Origin: an uncultured Eubacteriales bacterium
GTDB taxonomy: Bacteria > Bacillota > Clostridia > Christensenellales > Aristaeellaceae
Assembly: GCA_900548125.1 (NCBI GenBank)
Contig: URJN01000033.1
Coordinates: forward strand, 1-12,482
Direction: 5' to 3'
Length of the DNA: 12,482 bases
Shown: positions 1 through 6,547 of the stretch, one piece after another
Numbering within the stretch: the stretch's first letter is position 1
Layout: each line of letters starts with the position of its first letter
Position numbers and translations under genes: made by a program
The notes under the pieces: model-generated
Database searches by the model: none
The model's input: only the letters and a program-made list of their open reading frames with translations
What the model was told of the DNA's origin: nothing

Positions 1-921
1 TTCCTGATTTTTCTGCCGCTGTTTCTGCCACACATCCAGCAGCTTGATGATGGTCTGCTCCATCTGCTTGGGCGTATACGACTTCGGAAAATACCTACGC
101 AGTGTGTCGCTTCTGAGCGTCACCTTATCCATGTCGCTCTTTTTCTCCTCGCTCATGATGGCGGACATTGCTTCCTCCGTCAGCTTTCCTTCCTGACTGA
201 ATTTCTTGAGCCGCTGCGCCTGCGAAAGTGATGGCGTGGTCTGCTCCGCATCCATCGCTTCCAGCAGCATCCGCTGTTCATCCTGCTTCAAATAGGACAC
301 TTCCACAGCGGGATTGAACGCCAGCTTGCGCTCATCCACCATATCCAGAAGTTCGGAAATCAGCTCGGTTAAGCGAATAAAGCGTTGAACCGTTCTTGCA
401 CTTTCATTTACACTCTCCGCCAGTTTTTCGTCCGCTCGCAACTTCGTGCCAACTTGGCACGAAGTTAAATCCATCCTCGCACCCTGATGTTTCAGCGCTT
501 CGAGCTTCATCTTATAGGCAAACGCCCGCTCACTCGGCAGAAGCTCCTCGCGCTGGATATTGGAATCGACCATCACCAGCACGGCGGCATCATCGTCCAA
601 ATCCCGAATGATGACCGGCATGGTTTGAAGCCCCGCCATTTCACAGCCGCGCTTACGCCTATGCCCCGATATCAGCTCATAGCCGCCTTCCGGATCGGGT
701 CGCGCAATCGCGGGAACCAGCACTCCGTATTCACGGATGCTGTCCACCGTATCGAGCATCCGCTGGTCGTCGCGCACCTTAAACGGATGATTTCTGAATG
801 GCTTGAGCTGGTCAAGCGGAATTTCCTGCACCCGCTCGCGCTGTGCATCCGCTCGATTTTCTTCGGTCTGAAAGATATCATCGACCGATTTCAGCACGAT
901 GTTCTTCGCGCTGCTTTTCAA
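1..921 (-). CDS. parB: ParB-family partition protein, 3' end cut by window edge
   Basis: DNA-binding partner of the ParA ATPase in plasmid or chromosome segregation. Reading the minus strand from a TTG at 921-919 gives 307 uninterrupted codons to the window edge. The TTG is chosen because AAGGAGG lies 9 nt upstream and the product then begins with a short lead into VDDIF, as in relatives. ParB/Srx-type N-domain at about residues 33-135, with ISGHRRKRG (84-92) matching the arginine-rich box and VDSNIQREELLPSE (118-131) matching the second ParB box. A helix-turn-helix region follows at about 165-195 (KLAESVNESARTVQRFIRL). The C-terminal RRYFPKSYTPKQMEQ block (275-289) resembles the end of element-borne ParB proteins as I remember them, so probably only a few residues are missing. 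It overlaps parA by 44 nt, implying translational coupling. Family is clear; whether it belongs to a plasmid, an ICE or the chromosome is inferred. Confidence 0.88.
   Translation of the reverse strand, partial: MKSSAKNIVLKSVDDIFQTEENRADAQRERVQEIPLDQLKPFRNHPFKVRDDQRMLDTVDSIREYGVLVPAIARPDPEGGYELISGHRRKRGCEMAGLQTMPVIIRDLDDDAAVLVMVDSNIQREELLPSERAFAYKMKLEALKHQGARMDLTSCQVGTKLRADEKLAESVNESARTVQRFIRLTELISELLDMVDERKLAFNPAVEVSYLKQDEQRMLLEAMDAEQTTPSLSQAQRLKKFSQEGKLTEEAMSAIMSEEKKSDMDKVTLRSDTLRRYFPKSYTPKQMEQTIIKLLDVWQKQRQKNQE
440..466. repeat. 27-bp perfect palindrome inside parB
   Basis: Two 13-nt arms, AACTTCGTGCCAA and TTGGCACGAAGTT, flank a single central base. Within parB it encodes the segment around TSCQVGTKL (residues 153-161), between the second ParB box and the helix-turn-helix. 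A perfect 13-bp arm inside a coding region is unlikely by chance. It could be a DNA site (partition or operator), a hairpin in the mRNA, or a by-product of a conserved peptide motif. It does not match the chromosomal parS consensus TGTTTCACGTGAAACA. Confidence 0.85.
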
Positions 922-1696
922 ACGCCAGCACCTCCTTCGTCAACTGCCGATAGGCTTCTGCGACTTTGCTTCTGGGCGCATAGGCAAAGATGCTCTTTCC
1001 CTCGGCGCTGGTTTCCGCCGCCCGCACAGAGCGCGGAATCTCCGTTCCAAAGATGTTGATTTTCCCGCCGTATGCCTTCCGAATCATCTCGCTGATTTCG
1101 CGCTCGTAAACCGTTCGCCCGTCCATCAGGGTCATCAGAATCCCCTCGATTTTCAGGCTGGGATTGATTCCGCGCCTGACCTGATGAACGCTTTCCAGCA
1201 GCTTCTCGATGCCCTTTGTCGGCAAATGCTGCGGAATCGTCGGCACAACAATCCCATCCGTTGCCGCCAGCGCGTTGATGGTCATCATCCCCAGCGACGG
1301 CGCGCAATCAATGAGAATGTAGTCGTACTCATGTTTGTAAGGCTCAATCACCTGTTTGAGTATCGTTTCGTGGTACATGACGCTGACTAGCGACATCTCC
1401 ATGCCTGCCAGCTCGATGTTGGCAGGCAGGAGATCCACCCCTTCCTCGTGATGAAGCATTCCTTCTCCATGGGTGACAGGTCTATCCTGTATGGCTTTTA
1501 TCATAAGATCATACAGCGTAATCGGCAGCTCGTCCGGCTCCCAGCCAAGGCTTAGGGTCAGGCTTCCCTGAGCGTCTGCATCGACAAGCAGCACCTTCCT
1601 GCCCGCCTGCGCCAGCCCTATGCCCAGATTGGCGCAGGTCGTCGTTTTGGCAGTGCCGCCCTTCTGGTTGGCAAGACTGATAACGTGCGCATCCAT
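878..1696 (-). CDS. parA: ParA-family partition ATPase
   Basis: Cytosolic ATPase that drives DNA segregation together with ParB. 272 aa, a normal length. The deviant Walker A is at residues 12-18 (KGGTAKT, with the signature lysine K12), the A' motif is VDADAQG (38-44), and the Walker B region is YILIDCAPSLG at about 125-135. KGGTAK instead of the chromosomal Soj-type KGGVGK is a form I associate with plasmid and integrative-element ParA proteins. The start ATG is preceded by GGAAGGAAG about 7 nt upstream. The last 44 nt overlap parB. A terminator-like hairpin lies 33 nt upstream of the start and short TACGCCA repeats lie further upstream; both could control expression. No clear consensus promoter was found in the 240 nt upstream. 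Confidence 0.93.
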   Translation of the reverse strand: MDAHVISLANQKGGTAKTTTCANLGIGLAQAGRKVLLVDADAQGSLTLSLGWEPDELPITLYDLMIKAIQDRPVTHGEGMLHHEEGVDLLPANIELAGMEMSLVSVMYHETILKQVIEPYKHEYDYILIDCAPSLGMMTINALAATDGIVVPTIPQHLPTKGIEKLLESVHQVRRGINPSLKIEGILMTLMDGRTVYEREISEMIRKAYGGKINIFGTEIPRSVRAAETSAEGKSIFAYAPRSKVAEAYRQLTKEVLAFEKQREEHRAEIGR

Positions 1697-1728
1697 TTTC
1701 TTTCTTCCTTCCGTTTTTTCATCGTATC

Positions 1729-1758
1729 AAAAAGCCGCCCATTGTCAGGCGGCTTTTT
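1729..1758. terminator. Bidirectional terminator-like hairpin in front of parA
   Basis: An 11-bp stem, AAAAAGCCGCC with GGCGGCTTTTT, around an 8-nt loop, bordered by an A-run and a T-run so that it reads as an intrinsic terminator on both strands. On the minus strand it sits between the end of lysS and the parA start, 33 nt before the ATG. It is either a second stop for lysS read-through or an attenuator inside the parA leader. Nothing on the plus strand obviously needs it. Confidence 0.8.
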
Positions 1759-1831
1759 GAAGTCAGAATTTCCATACGCTTCTTTTGCGCGGGAACAACG
1801 CTTCTTTCTGATGAACGGATTGGTTTGCATC

Positions 1832-1859
1832 AATTGGCGTAAAATTGGCGTATGGCGTA
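1832..1859. repeat. Three short direct repeats upstream of parA
   Basis: TGGCGTA occurs at 1835-1841, 1846-1852 and 1853-1859 (TACGCCA on the minus strand). The first two copies extend to AATTGGCGTA with an 11-bp period, about one helical turn. The position, 136-164 bp upstream of parA, suits an autoregulatory operator or partition site. They could also be remnants of an element boundary. Function is inferred from position only. Confidence 0.55.
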
Positions 1860-1874
1860 TTCTTTTCAAAATAA

Positions 1875-1921
1875 GAAAGCCCGACTTTTCCCGTCATCGA
1901 ATCAGGAAAAATCAGGCTTTC
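1875..1921 (-). terminator. lysS transcription terminator
   Basis: On the minus strand, 15 nt after the lysS stop codon, 17-nt arms (1905-1921 and 1875-1891) pair with only two G-U wobbles around a 13-nt loop. They are followed by TTATTTTG. This closes the greA-lysS transcription unit. Confidence 0.82.
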
Positions 1922-1935
1922 AAATGATGTTAAAA

Positions 1936-3867
1936 TCAATAGAGCTTCGCGCCAGCCGGAATATGGGGATCGACCATCAGCAGGTTCAGTCCCTCATGGC
2001 CATCGACCTCGTGGACTGCCGAAATCAGCATTCCCTCGGAATCAATGCCCATCATCTTTCTCGGCGGCAGGTTCACGATTGCAATCGCGGTCTTGCCAAC
2101 CAGCTCTTCCGGCTCGTAATACTCGTGAATACCGCTCAAAATGACGCGATCTTTGCGTTCTCCGTCATCCAACGTGAACTTCAGGAGCTTCTTGCTCTTC
2201 TTCACGGCTTCGCACGCCAGAATCTTCACCGCACGGAAATCAGACTTTGCAAACGTTTCAAAGTCCACCATTTCCGTGAAAATCGGCTCGATCTTCACGT
2301 TGGAGAAGTCGATCTGCGCCTCCTCGCAGGAGACGGCGGGCGCGGCCTGCGCCGGTGCTTCCGCCGCCTTCTGAGCCTTTCCGGAGTCGATCGGCTTCAT
2401 CGTCGGGAACAGCAGAACGTCGCGAATGGACGCGGAATCCGTCAGCAGCATGACCAGACGATCCACGCCGAAGCCCAGACCGCCGGTCGGCGGCATGCCA
2501 TATTCCAGCGCGCAGATGTAATCCTCGTCCACGTCCGCGTGCAGACCCTGCGCACGCTTGGCAGCGGCCTGAGACTCGAAACGCTTGCGCTGATCGATCG
2601 GGTCGTTCAGCTCAGAGAAGGCGTTGCCCAGCTCAGAGCAATTCGCGAAGAACTCAAAGCGCTCGGTCATGTCCGGCTCATCCTTCTTGCGCTTGGCAAG
2701 CGGAGAGATGGCAACCGGATAATCCGTGATGAACGTCGGCTGAATGAGGTTCTTCTCAACGAACTCGTCAAAGCACGCTTCCAGGCACTCGCCCTTGACC
2801 GCATTCGCCTCGACGTGAACGCCGCGGGCTTCGCACTCCTTGCGCGCCTGCTCGTCGTTTTCCCACGCATAGTAGTCGATGCCGGAATACTTCTTGACGG
2901 ATTCCGCCATCGTCATGCGCGTCCACGGACCTTCCATGTTGATTTCCTTGCCCTGATACTGGATCTTCAGCGTGCCGCAGACCTTTTGGGTCACATAGAT
3001 ATACATCTCTTCGACGAGATCCATGATCTCATGATAATCCGCATACGCCTGATACAGCTCAATCGAAGTGAATTCCGGGTTGTGGCGGGTATCCATGCCC
3101 TCGTTGCGGAAAATACGGCCGACTTCGTACACCTTGTCAAAGCCGCCGACAATCAGACGCTTGAGGTACAGCTCCGTTTCAATGCGCAGATACATCGGGA
3201 TATCCAGCGCGTTGTGATGGGTCACAAACGAGCGGGAGTTCGCGCCGATTTCAATCGTCTGAAGAACCGGCGTATCGACCTCCAGGAAGCCCTTTGCGTC
3301 GAGGAATTCACGCAATGCCTTGAGAATCTGGCTGCGCTTGATGAACGTGTCCTTGACCTCCGGATTGACAATGGTATCGACATAACGCTGACGATAGCGC
3401 ATATCCTGGTCGCGCAGACCGTTCCACTTCTCCGGCAGCACGCGCAGAGACTTGCTCAGCAGCGTCAGGCTGTTGGCGTGAATGGACACCTCACCCGTCT
3501 TGGTGCGGAAGACAACACCCTCGATGCCGAGGATATCGCCGATATCCATCGTCTTGAAATCGGCATACACGTCCTCGCCGACATCCTCGCGGCGGACATA
3601 CGCCTGAATCTGCCCTTCGCCATCCATCATGTGAACAAAGGAAGCCTTGCCCATGATGCGGCGGCTCATCATGCGCCCCGCAATGCGGACGGTCTTGCCC
3701 TCCAGCTCATCGAAATGATTCAGGATATCCGTAGAAGTATGGGTGCGGTCAAAGCGGGTGATGGTATAGGGATCGCGTCCCTCTTCGCAATACTTTGCCA
3801 GCTTCGCGCGGCGAATCTGCTCCTGCTCACTGTACTGCGGCTTTTCAAACGTCAATTCTTCTGCCAC
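1936..3867 (-). CDS. lysS: Lysyl-tRNA synthetase (class II) fused to a C-terminal tRNA-binding domain
   Basis: Charges tRNA-Lys with lysine in the cytosol. The GTG at 3867 is preferred because AGAGG lies 8 nt upstream and the N-terminus (VAEELTFEK) then resembles family starts; an ATG at 3897 would add 10 residues but has no clear RBS. Product is 643 aa, against about 490-510 for ordinary bacterial LysRS. Domains: OB-fold anticodon-binding domain about 58-150; class II core about 170-490, with motif 2 around RIFRNEGMDTRHNPEF (251-266) and motif 3 around GLGFGVDRLVMLL (463-475). An Ala/Pro/Gln-rich linker (about 497-517) leads to a Trbp111/EMAPII-like OB domain (about 530-643: FAKSDFRAVKIL, NLPPRKMMGIDSEGMLISA), the type usually found at the C-terminus of MetRS. 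It lies 45 nt downstream of greA in the same operon and is followed by a strong terminator. The enzyme identity is very secure; extra tRNA affinity from the tail is inferred. Confidence 0.96.
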   Translation of the reverse strand: MAEELTFEKPQYSEQEQIRRAKLAKYCEEGRDPYTITRFDRTHTSTDILNHFDELEGKTVRIAGRMMSRRIMGKASFVHMMDGEGQIQAYVRREDVGEDVYADFKTMDIGDILGIEGVVFRTKTGEVSIHANSLTLLSKSLRVLPEKWNGLRDQDMRYRQRYVDTIVNPEVKDTFIKRSQILKALREFLDAKGFLEVDTPVLQTIEIGANSRSFVTHHNALDIPMYLRIETELYLKRLIVGGFDKVYEVGRIFRNEGMDTRHNPEFTSIELYQAYADYHEIMDLVEEMYIYVTQKVCGTLKIQYQGKEINMEGPWTRMTMAESVKKYSGIDYYAWENDEQARKECEARGVHVEANAVKGECLEACFDEFVEKNLIQPTFITDYPVAISPLAKRKKDEPDMTERFEFFANCSELGNAFSELNDPIDQRKRFESQAAAKRAQGLHADVDEDYICALEYGMPPTGGLGFGVDRLVMLLTDSASIRDVLLFPTMKPIDSGKAQKAAEAPAQAAPAVSCEEAQIDFSNVKIEPIFTEMVDFETFAKSDFRAVKILACEAVKKSKKLLKFTLDDGERKDRVILSGIHEYYEPEELVGKTAIAIVNLPPRKMMGIDSEGMLISAVHEVDGHEGLNLLMVDPHIPAGAKLY

Positions 3868-3912
3868 GTTGGTTTCCTCTTTCTCCATCAATTCCATGAA
3901 AAAATCTGTATT

Positions 3913-4398
3913 TTACAGTGCGATTTCGATAACCTTCAGGCGGCGTGCTCCGCCGGGGGTCTGCGCGATAACAATCTCGCCGACATGCGCGCCGATGAGT
4001 GCCGCGCCGACCGGAGACTCGTTGGAGAGCTTGCCGTTCATCGGGTCGGACTCAGACGTGCCGACGATGGTGTAAACCTCTTCTTCCTCGTCCGGATCAT
4101 CCTGGTCAACGAGGGTCACGCGGGAACCGAAGCCGACGGTATCGGTGCTGATCTTGCTCTCGTCCACGACGACGGCGTTCTCGATCATCGCCTTCAGCTC
4201 GGCGATACGCTGCTCCAGAACAGCCTGATCGTTCTTCGCCGCGTCATACTCGGCGTTCTCGCTCAAGTCGCCGTAGGAAATCGCAACCTTCAGCTGCTCG
4301 GCAACCTTCATTTTTTCTGTAGTCTCTTTGTATTCAAGCTCTTCCTTCATGCGCTGAAGGCCTTCGCGGGTAACGACAACATGCTTGACGTCAGACAT
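3913..4398 (-). CDS. greA: Transcription elongation factor GreA
   Basis: Rescues backtracked RNA polymerase by stimulating transcript cleavage through the secondary channel. 161 aa, the normal length. An N-terminal coiled coil (about 1-78) carries the conserved tip and shoulder sequence GDLSENAEYDAAKNDQ. The C-terminal FKBP-like domain (about 85-161) contains SNESPVGAALIGAHVGE. AGGAG sits 8 nt before the ATG. It is the first gene of the greA-lysS unit, driven by the consensus promoter at 4489-4517. Confidence 0.97.
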   Translation of the reverse strand: MSDVKHVVVTREGLQRMKEELEYKETTEKMKVAEQLKVAISYGDLSENAEYDAAKNDQAVLEQRIAELKAMIENAVVVDESKISTDTVGFGSRVTLVDQDDPDEEEEVYTIVGTSESDPMNGKLSNESPVGAALIGAHVGEIVIAQTPGGARRLKVIEIAL

Positions 4399-4423
4399 TA
4401 CTCATCTCTCCTTTATTATCGCC

Positions 4424-4469
4424 GTGCTTCTGCACAGCAAACAAGCACCCGGACGGATATTCTTCCGGG
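4424..4469 (-). other. Two adjacent hairpins in the greA leader
   Basis: In the roughly 85-nt 5' leader, CCCGGA/TCCGGG (4448-4469) and GTGCTT/AAGCAC (4424-4448) form two neighbouring 6-bp stems sharing one base. There is no T-box or known riboswitch core, and no U-run to act as a terminator. They may just be leader structure. Confidence 0.35.
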
Positions 4470-4488
4470 CATACTGCGATATTCTATA

Positions 4489-4517
4489 ATTATACTCTCA
4501 GCCCCTGCTTTTGTCAA
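4489..4517 (-). promoter_or_regulatory. Sigma-A promoter of greA-lysS
   Basis: Perfect consensus on the minus strand: TTGACA (4517-4512), 17-nt spacer, TATAAT (4494-4489). Transcription should start near 4482, giving a leader of about 85 nt. Confidence 0.9.
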
Positions 4518-4567
4518 TTCACCGATATACAAAAACGCAGGGCTGTACAGGAAAAAACGTTCAGACA

Positions 4568-4596
4568 TTGACACCGGTTGACGGGCTTGCTATAAT
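4568..4596 (+). promoter_or_regulatory. Sigma-A promoter of the GNAT gene
   Basis: Perfect consensus on the plus strand: TTGACA (4568-4573), 17-nt spacer, TATAAT (4591-4596), about 70 nt before the start codon. The -35 boxes of this promoter and the divergent greA promoter are 50 bp apart. Confidence 0.9.
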
Positions 4597-4669
4597 ACGT
4601 CCGGATTTTGAGCCGCTTTCGGACGGCTTTCGATTTACCATTCACATAAATAATAAGGAAGTGTATCCG

Positions 4670-5143
4670 ATGACCGCGTTCTCTGTTCGCCGCATTGTCT
4701 CCCCCGATGAAAAAGCATCCATTGCTTCCGACATTCTTCTCGCCCTGCCGGACTGGTTCGGTCTGCCTGAAAGCACACGGAATTATATCAACGGCAGTCG
4801 GGAAATGCCGTTCTTCGCGGTGATGGACGGCGACCGCGCCGTCGGCTTTGCCGCGCTCAGGGAAACCAGCCCCTGTGCAGGCGAGATCTTCGTGATGGGC
4901 GTCCTGCCTGCCTATCATCGCCGCGGCATCGGAAGGCTGCTCGTCGATGCCATTCGTGCGGAGGCCCTTGCGCACGGCTATGCGCTCCTGCAAGTCAAGA
5001 CCGTGGAAACCGGTCATTACGACGAATACGACCGAACAAACGCATTTTATCAGCGCATGGGCTTTCTGCCGCTGGAATGTCTGCCGACGCTTTGGGATGA
5101 ATGGAATCCCTGCCAGCTCTACGTTCTTCCGCTCAAGCCCTGA
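4670..5143 (+). CDS. GNAT-family N-acetyltransferase
   Basis: Predicted cytosolic acetyl-CoA-dependent N-acetyltransferase; the substrate cannot be told. 157 aa from the ATG at 4670, which has AAGGAAG 8 nt upstream. An in-frame ATG at 4511 would start upstream of the promoter, so it is rejected. The acetyl-CoA loop is at residues 84-89 (RRGIGR), after the beta-4 strand EIFVMGVLPAYH (72-83) and before helix LLVDAIRAEAL. The C-terminal TNAFYQRMGF segment is the usual GNAT beta-5/alpha-4 region. It stands alone on the plus strand, divergent from greA, with the IS 75 bp downstream. No clear terminator follows. Confidence 0.9.
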   Translation: MTAFSVRRIVSPDEKASIASDILLALPDWFGLPESTRNYINGSREMPFFAVMDGDRAVGFAALRETSPCAGEIFVMGVLPAYHRRGIGRLLVDAIRAEALAHGYALLQVKTVETGHYDEYDRTNAFYQRMGFLPLECLPTLWDEWNPCQLYVLPLKP

Positions 5144-5218
5144 GCCGCCTTTCGGTTATTCTTCTATGGTATAAGAAGGAGCTGTCAAGCTCAAACCAAA
5201 CATTTCAAGAAGCAAATA

Positions 5219-5232
5219 TCTAAGGCAACACC
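5219..5232 (+). repeat. IS left inverted repeat
   Basis: TCTAAGGCAACACC, exactly complementary to the right copy. It may contain a TA target duplication at 5221-5222. Confidence 0.85.
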
Positions 5233-5321
5233 CCGCAATACCATATAAAGAAAAAGCGGAGAGCAACCAACCCATAAACAGCTGGAAGCACTCCTGAATT
5301 TGCTCGCAAGGTAAAAATGAA

Positions 5322-6287
5322 TTAAGCCGTCAGACAGGGGCTGTCAGCAAGAATCAGATTTGCTAATGCAAGCAGGATATTCACTTTTGCAGTTTGTTTT
5401 TGCAAGCCTCTGTATCGTGTCTTTCGGTATCGAAGCTGGAGCTTCAGAACCACAAAGACATGTTCGACTTTGGCACGAACCGAGGATTTCTCACGCTCGC
5501 GCCGCTTGATCTGTGCCTGAGAACGGGCAGAGTTATTTTTGCTTTGACTGGGACGACGATTGATTTTGTACCGGATTTTCTTTCCGACCGTATTTTTCTT
5601 CCTGGCTTCGGGACGCTTTTCTGCACCAAGATATCCGCTGTCACCGTAGACTTGTTCTTCCTCACCGGTGAGAAGATCGGCAGTAACACAGACGTCATGC
5701 ACATTGGCAGCAGTTACCTGTACTGTGTGAACAAGACCGCTTTCGGAATCTACACCAATATGTGCTTTATACCCGAAATGCCAGACATTTCCCTTTTTCG
5801 CAGAATGTGCTTCCAGATCACGCTCTTTCTTCTGATTCTTCGTTGAAGAGGGCGCCTCAATAAATGTAGAATCTACAATTGTTCCGCGTTTCAGAATCAG
5901 ACCACGCTGCGTAAGAAGTTCCACGACCTGCGCAAACAGTTCCTGCTGAATACCGTTTTTCAGAAGGATATTCCGGAACCTGCCCAGCGTATCTCCATCC
6001 GGCACCTGATTACTGGACTCTACCCCGCAGAAATCCGAAAAAGCCCGGCTGTCAATTCCTTCGGCTACCGTTGCCATATCCGACAGATTGTACAGATTCT
6101 GCACCAGATAGATCCGAAGCATCCGTTCCAGATCGTAGGGCTTATTTCCGCGCTCTCCTTTGTAATAGTACGGTCGGATCAGGCTGATCTATTCTCCCCA
6201 CGGCACGATTCGGTCGACCTCTGCTAAAAATTCTCGTTTCTTTGTCCGTACCTGTGACAACTCATCGCCCAGAGCTGACAGACTCAT
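5322..6287 (-). pseudogene. IS5-family DDE transposase, interrupted by an amber codon
   Basis: Catalyses cut-and-paste movement of the element when intact. Reading from the ATG at 6287 gives 321 codons with one in-frame TAG at 6191-6189 (codon 33). The context IVPWGE-stop-ISLIRPYYYKGERG shows that relatives have tryptophan here, so a single TGG-to-TAG change explains it. Catalytic residues are otherwise present: D139 (IVDSTF), D216 (YGDSGYLG) and E275 in R-x3-E-x6-K (RAKVEHVFVVLK). The usual Y of the Y-(2)-R-(3)-E signature is Ser. Restarting at the ATG at 6122 would lose 55 N-terminal residues of the DUF772-like DNA-binding region. Probably inactive unless the stop is read through. Confidence 0.88.
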
Positions 6288-6301
6288 TTATTCATAGTTC
6301 T

Positions 6302-6307
6302 ATTATA
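6302..6307 (-). promoter_or_regulatory. Possible -10 box of the transposase gene
   Basis: TATAAT on the minus strand, 14 nt before the transposase ATG. No convincing -35 box lies 16-18 nt upstream, and the short distance would leave almost no leader. Weak promoters are usual for IS elements. Confidence 0.35.
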
Positions 6308-6335
6308 GCGCATTTGCCACTAGCTTGCATTGTGC

Positions 6336-6349
6336 GGTGTTGCCTTAGA
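6336..6349 (-). repeat. IS right inverted repeat
   Basis: GGTGTTGCCTTAGA on the plus strand, the exact reverse complement of the left end. TA at 6346-6347 may be the second copy of a target duplication. Confidence 0.85.
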
Positions 6350-6547
6350 GTTTTTCTTGAAATATTAGGTTTGTTAACTTAACAGAGCCTTTCATCTTCG
6401 CTTCGCGGCGGCTTAAATCAAGTCATCATCTATTTATCGCAATGCGATAAATGAAGAAAATGTACAAGAAACCAGATTTTCCGCCGCAAGTTAGAACAGA
6501 GTCTGCCCTTACTCACATGACGTTTATCATTTAATTCCATTTTCGGT
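6350..6547. other. Non-coding spacer between pyrD and the IS
   Basis: No credible open frame on either strand. It is richer in A+T than the neighbouring genes. It holds the palindrome TGTTAA-C-TTAACA (6372-6384) and a 9-bp hairpin (6432-6452). No hairpin followed by a U-run was found, so the end of the pyr transcript is not visible here. Confidence 0.6.
6432..6452. repeat. 9-bp inverted repeat in the pyrD downstream spacer
   Basis: ATTTATCGC and GCGATAAAT around a 3-nt loop, about 95 nt after the pyrD stop. It could be a 3'-end stabilising hairpin; there is no U-run for intrinsic termination on either strand. Confidence 0.6.

Larger units (their letters stand above)
5219..6349. mobile_element. 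IS5-family insertion sequence with inactivated transposase
   Basis: About 1.13 kb, bounded by inverted copies of TCTAAGGCAACACC and carrying one DDE transposase frame on the minus strand. The base-pairing of the ends continues imperfectly for about 10 nt further inward. There is no direct repeat outside the 14-bp arms. An alternative reading puts the true ends at 5223 and 6345 with a 2-bp TA duplication; the empty target would then have been the palindrome TCTAGA. The element lies between the GNAT gene and the pyr operon. About 90 nt between the left end and the transposase stop hold nothing recognisable. Confidence 0.85.

Noticed and set aside
487..1390. Plus-strand open frames opposite parB and parA
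   Set aside because: They are shadows of the parA and parB reading frames, with no RBS or recognisable motif.
1618..1869. 83-codon minus-strand frame upstream of parA
   Set aside because: It overlaps the terminator hairpin and the start of parA in another frame, with no RBS or conserved features.
4399..4482. A T-box or lysine riboswitch controlling greA-lysS
   Set aside because: The leader is only about 85 nt and holds two small stems. No T-box sequence, specifier stem or terminator was found.
1852..4581. 909-codon open frame on the plus strand
   Set aside because: It is antisense to lysS and greA, which are certain. The peptide is His/Arg/Leu rich without domains, as expected from the complementary frame of GC-rich genes.
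4511..4669. N-terminal extension of the GNAT protein from an upstream ATG
   Set aside because: That start lies upstream of the consensus promoter at 4568-4596, while the ATG at 4670 has a good RBS and fits the GNAT fold.
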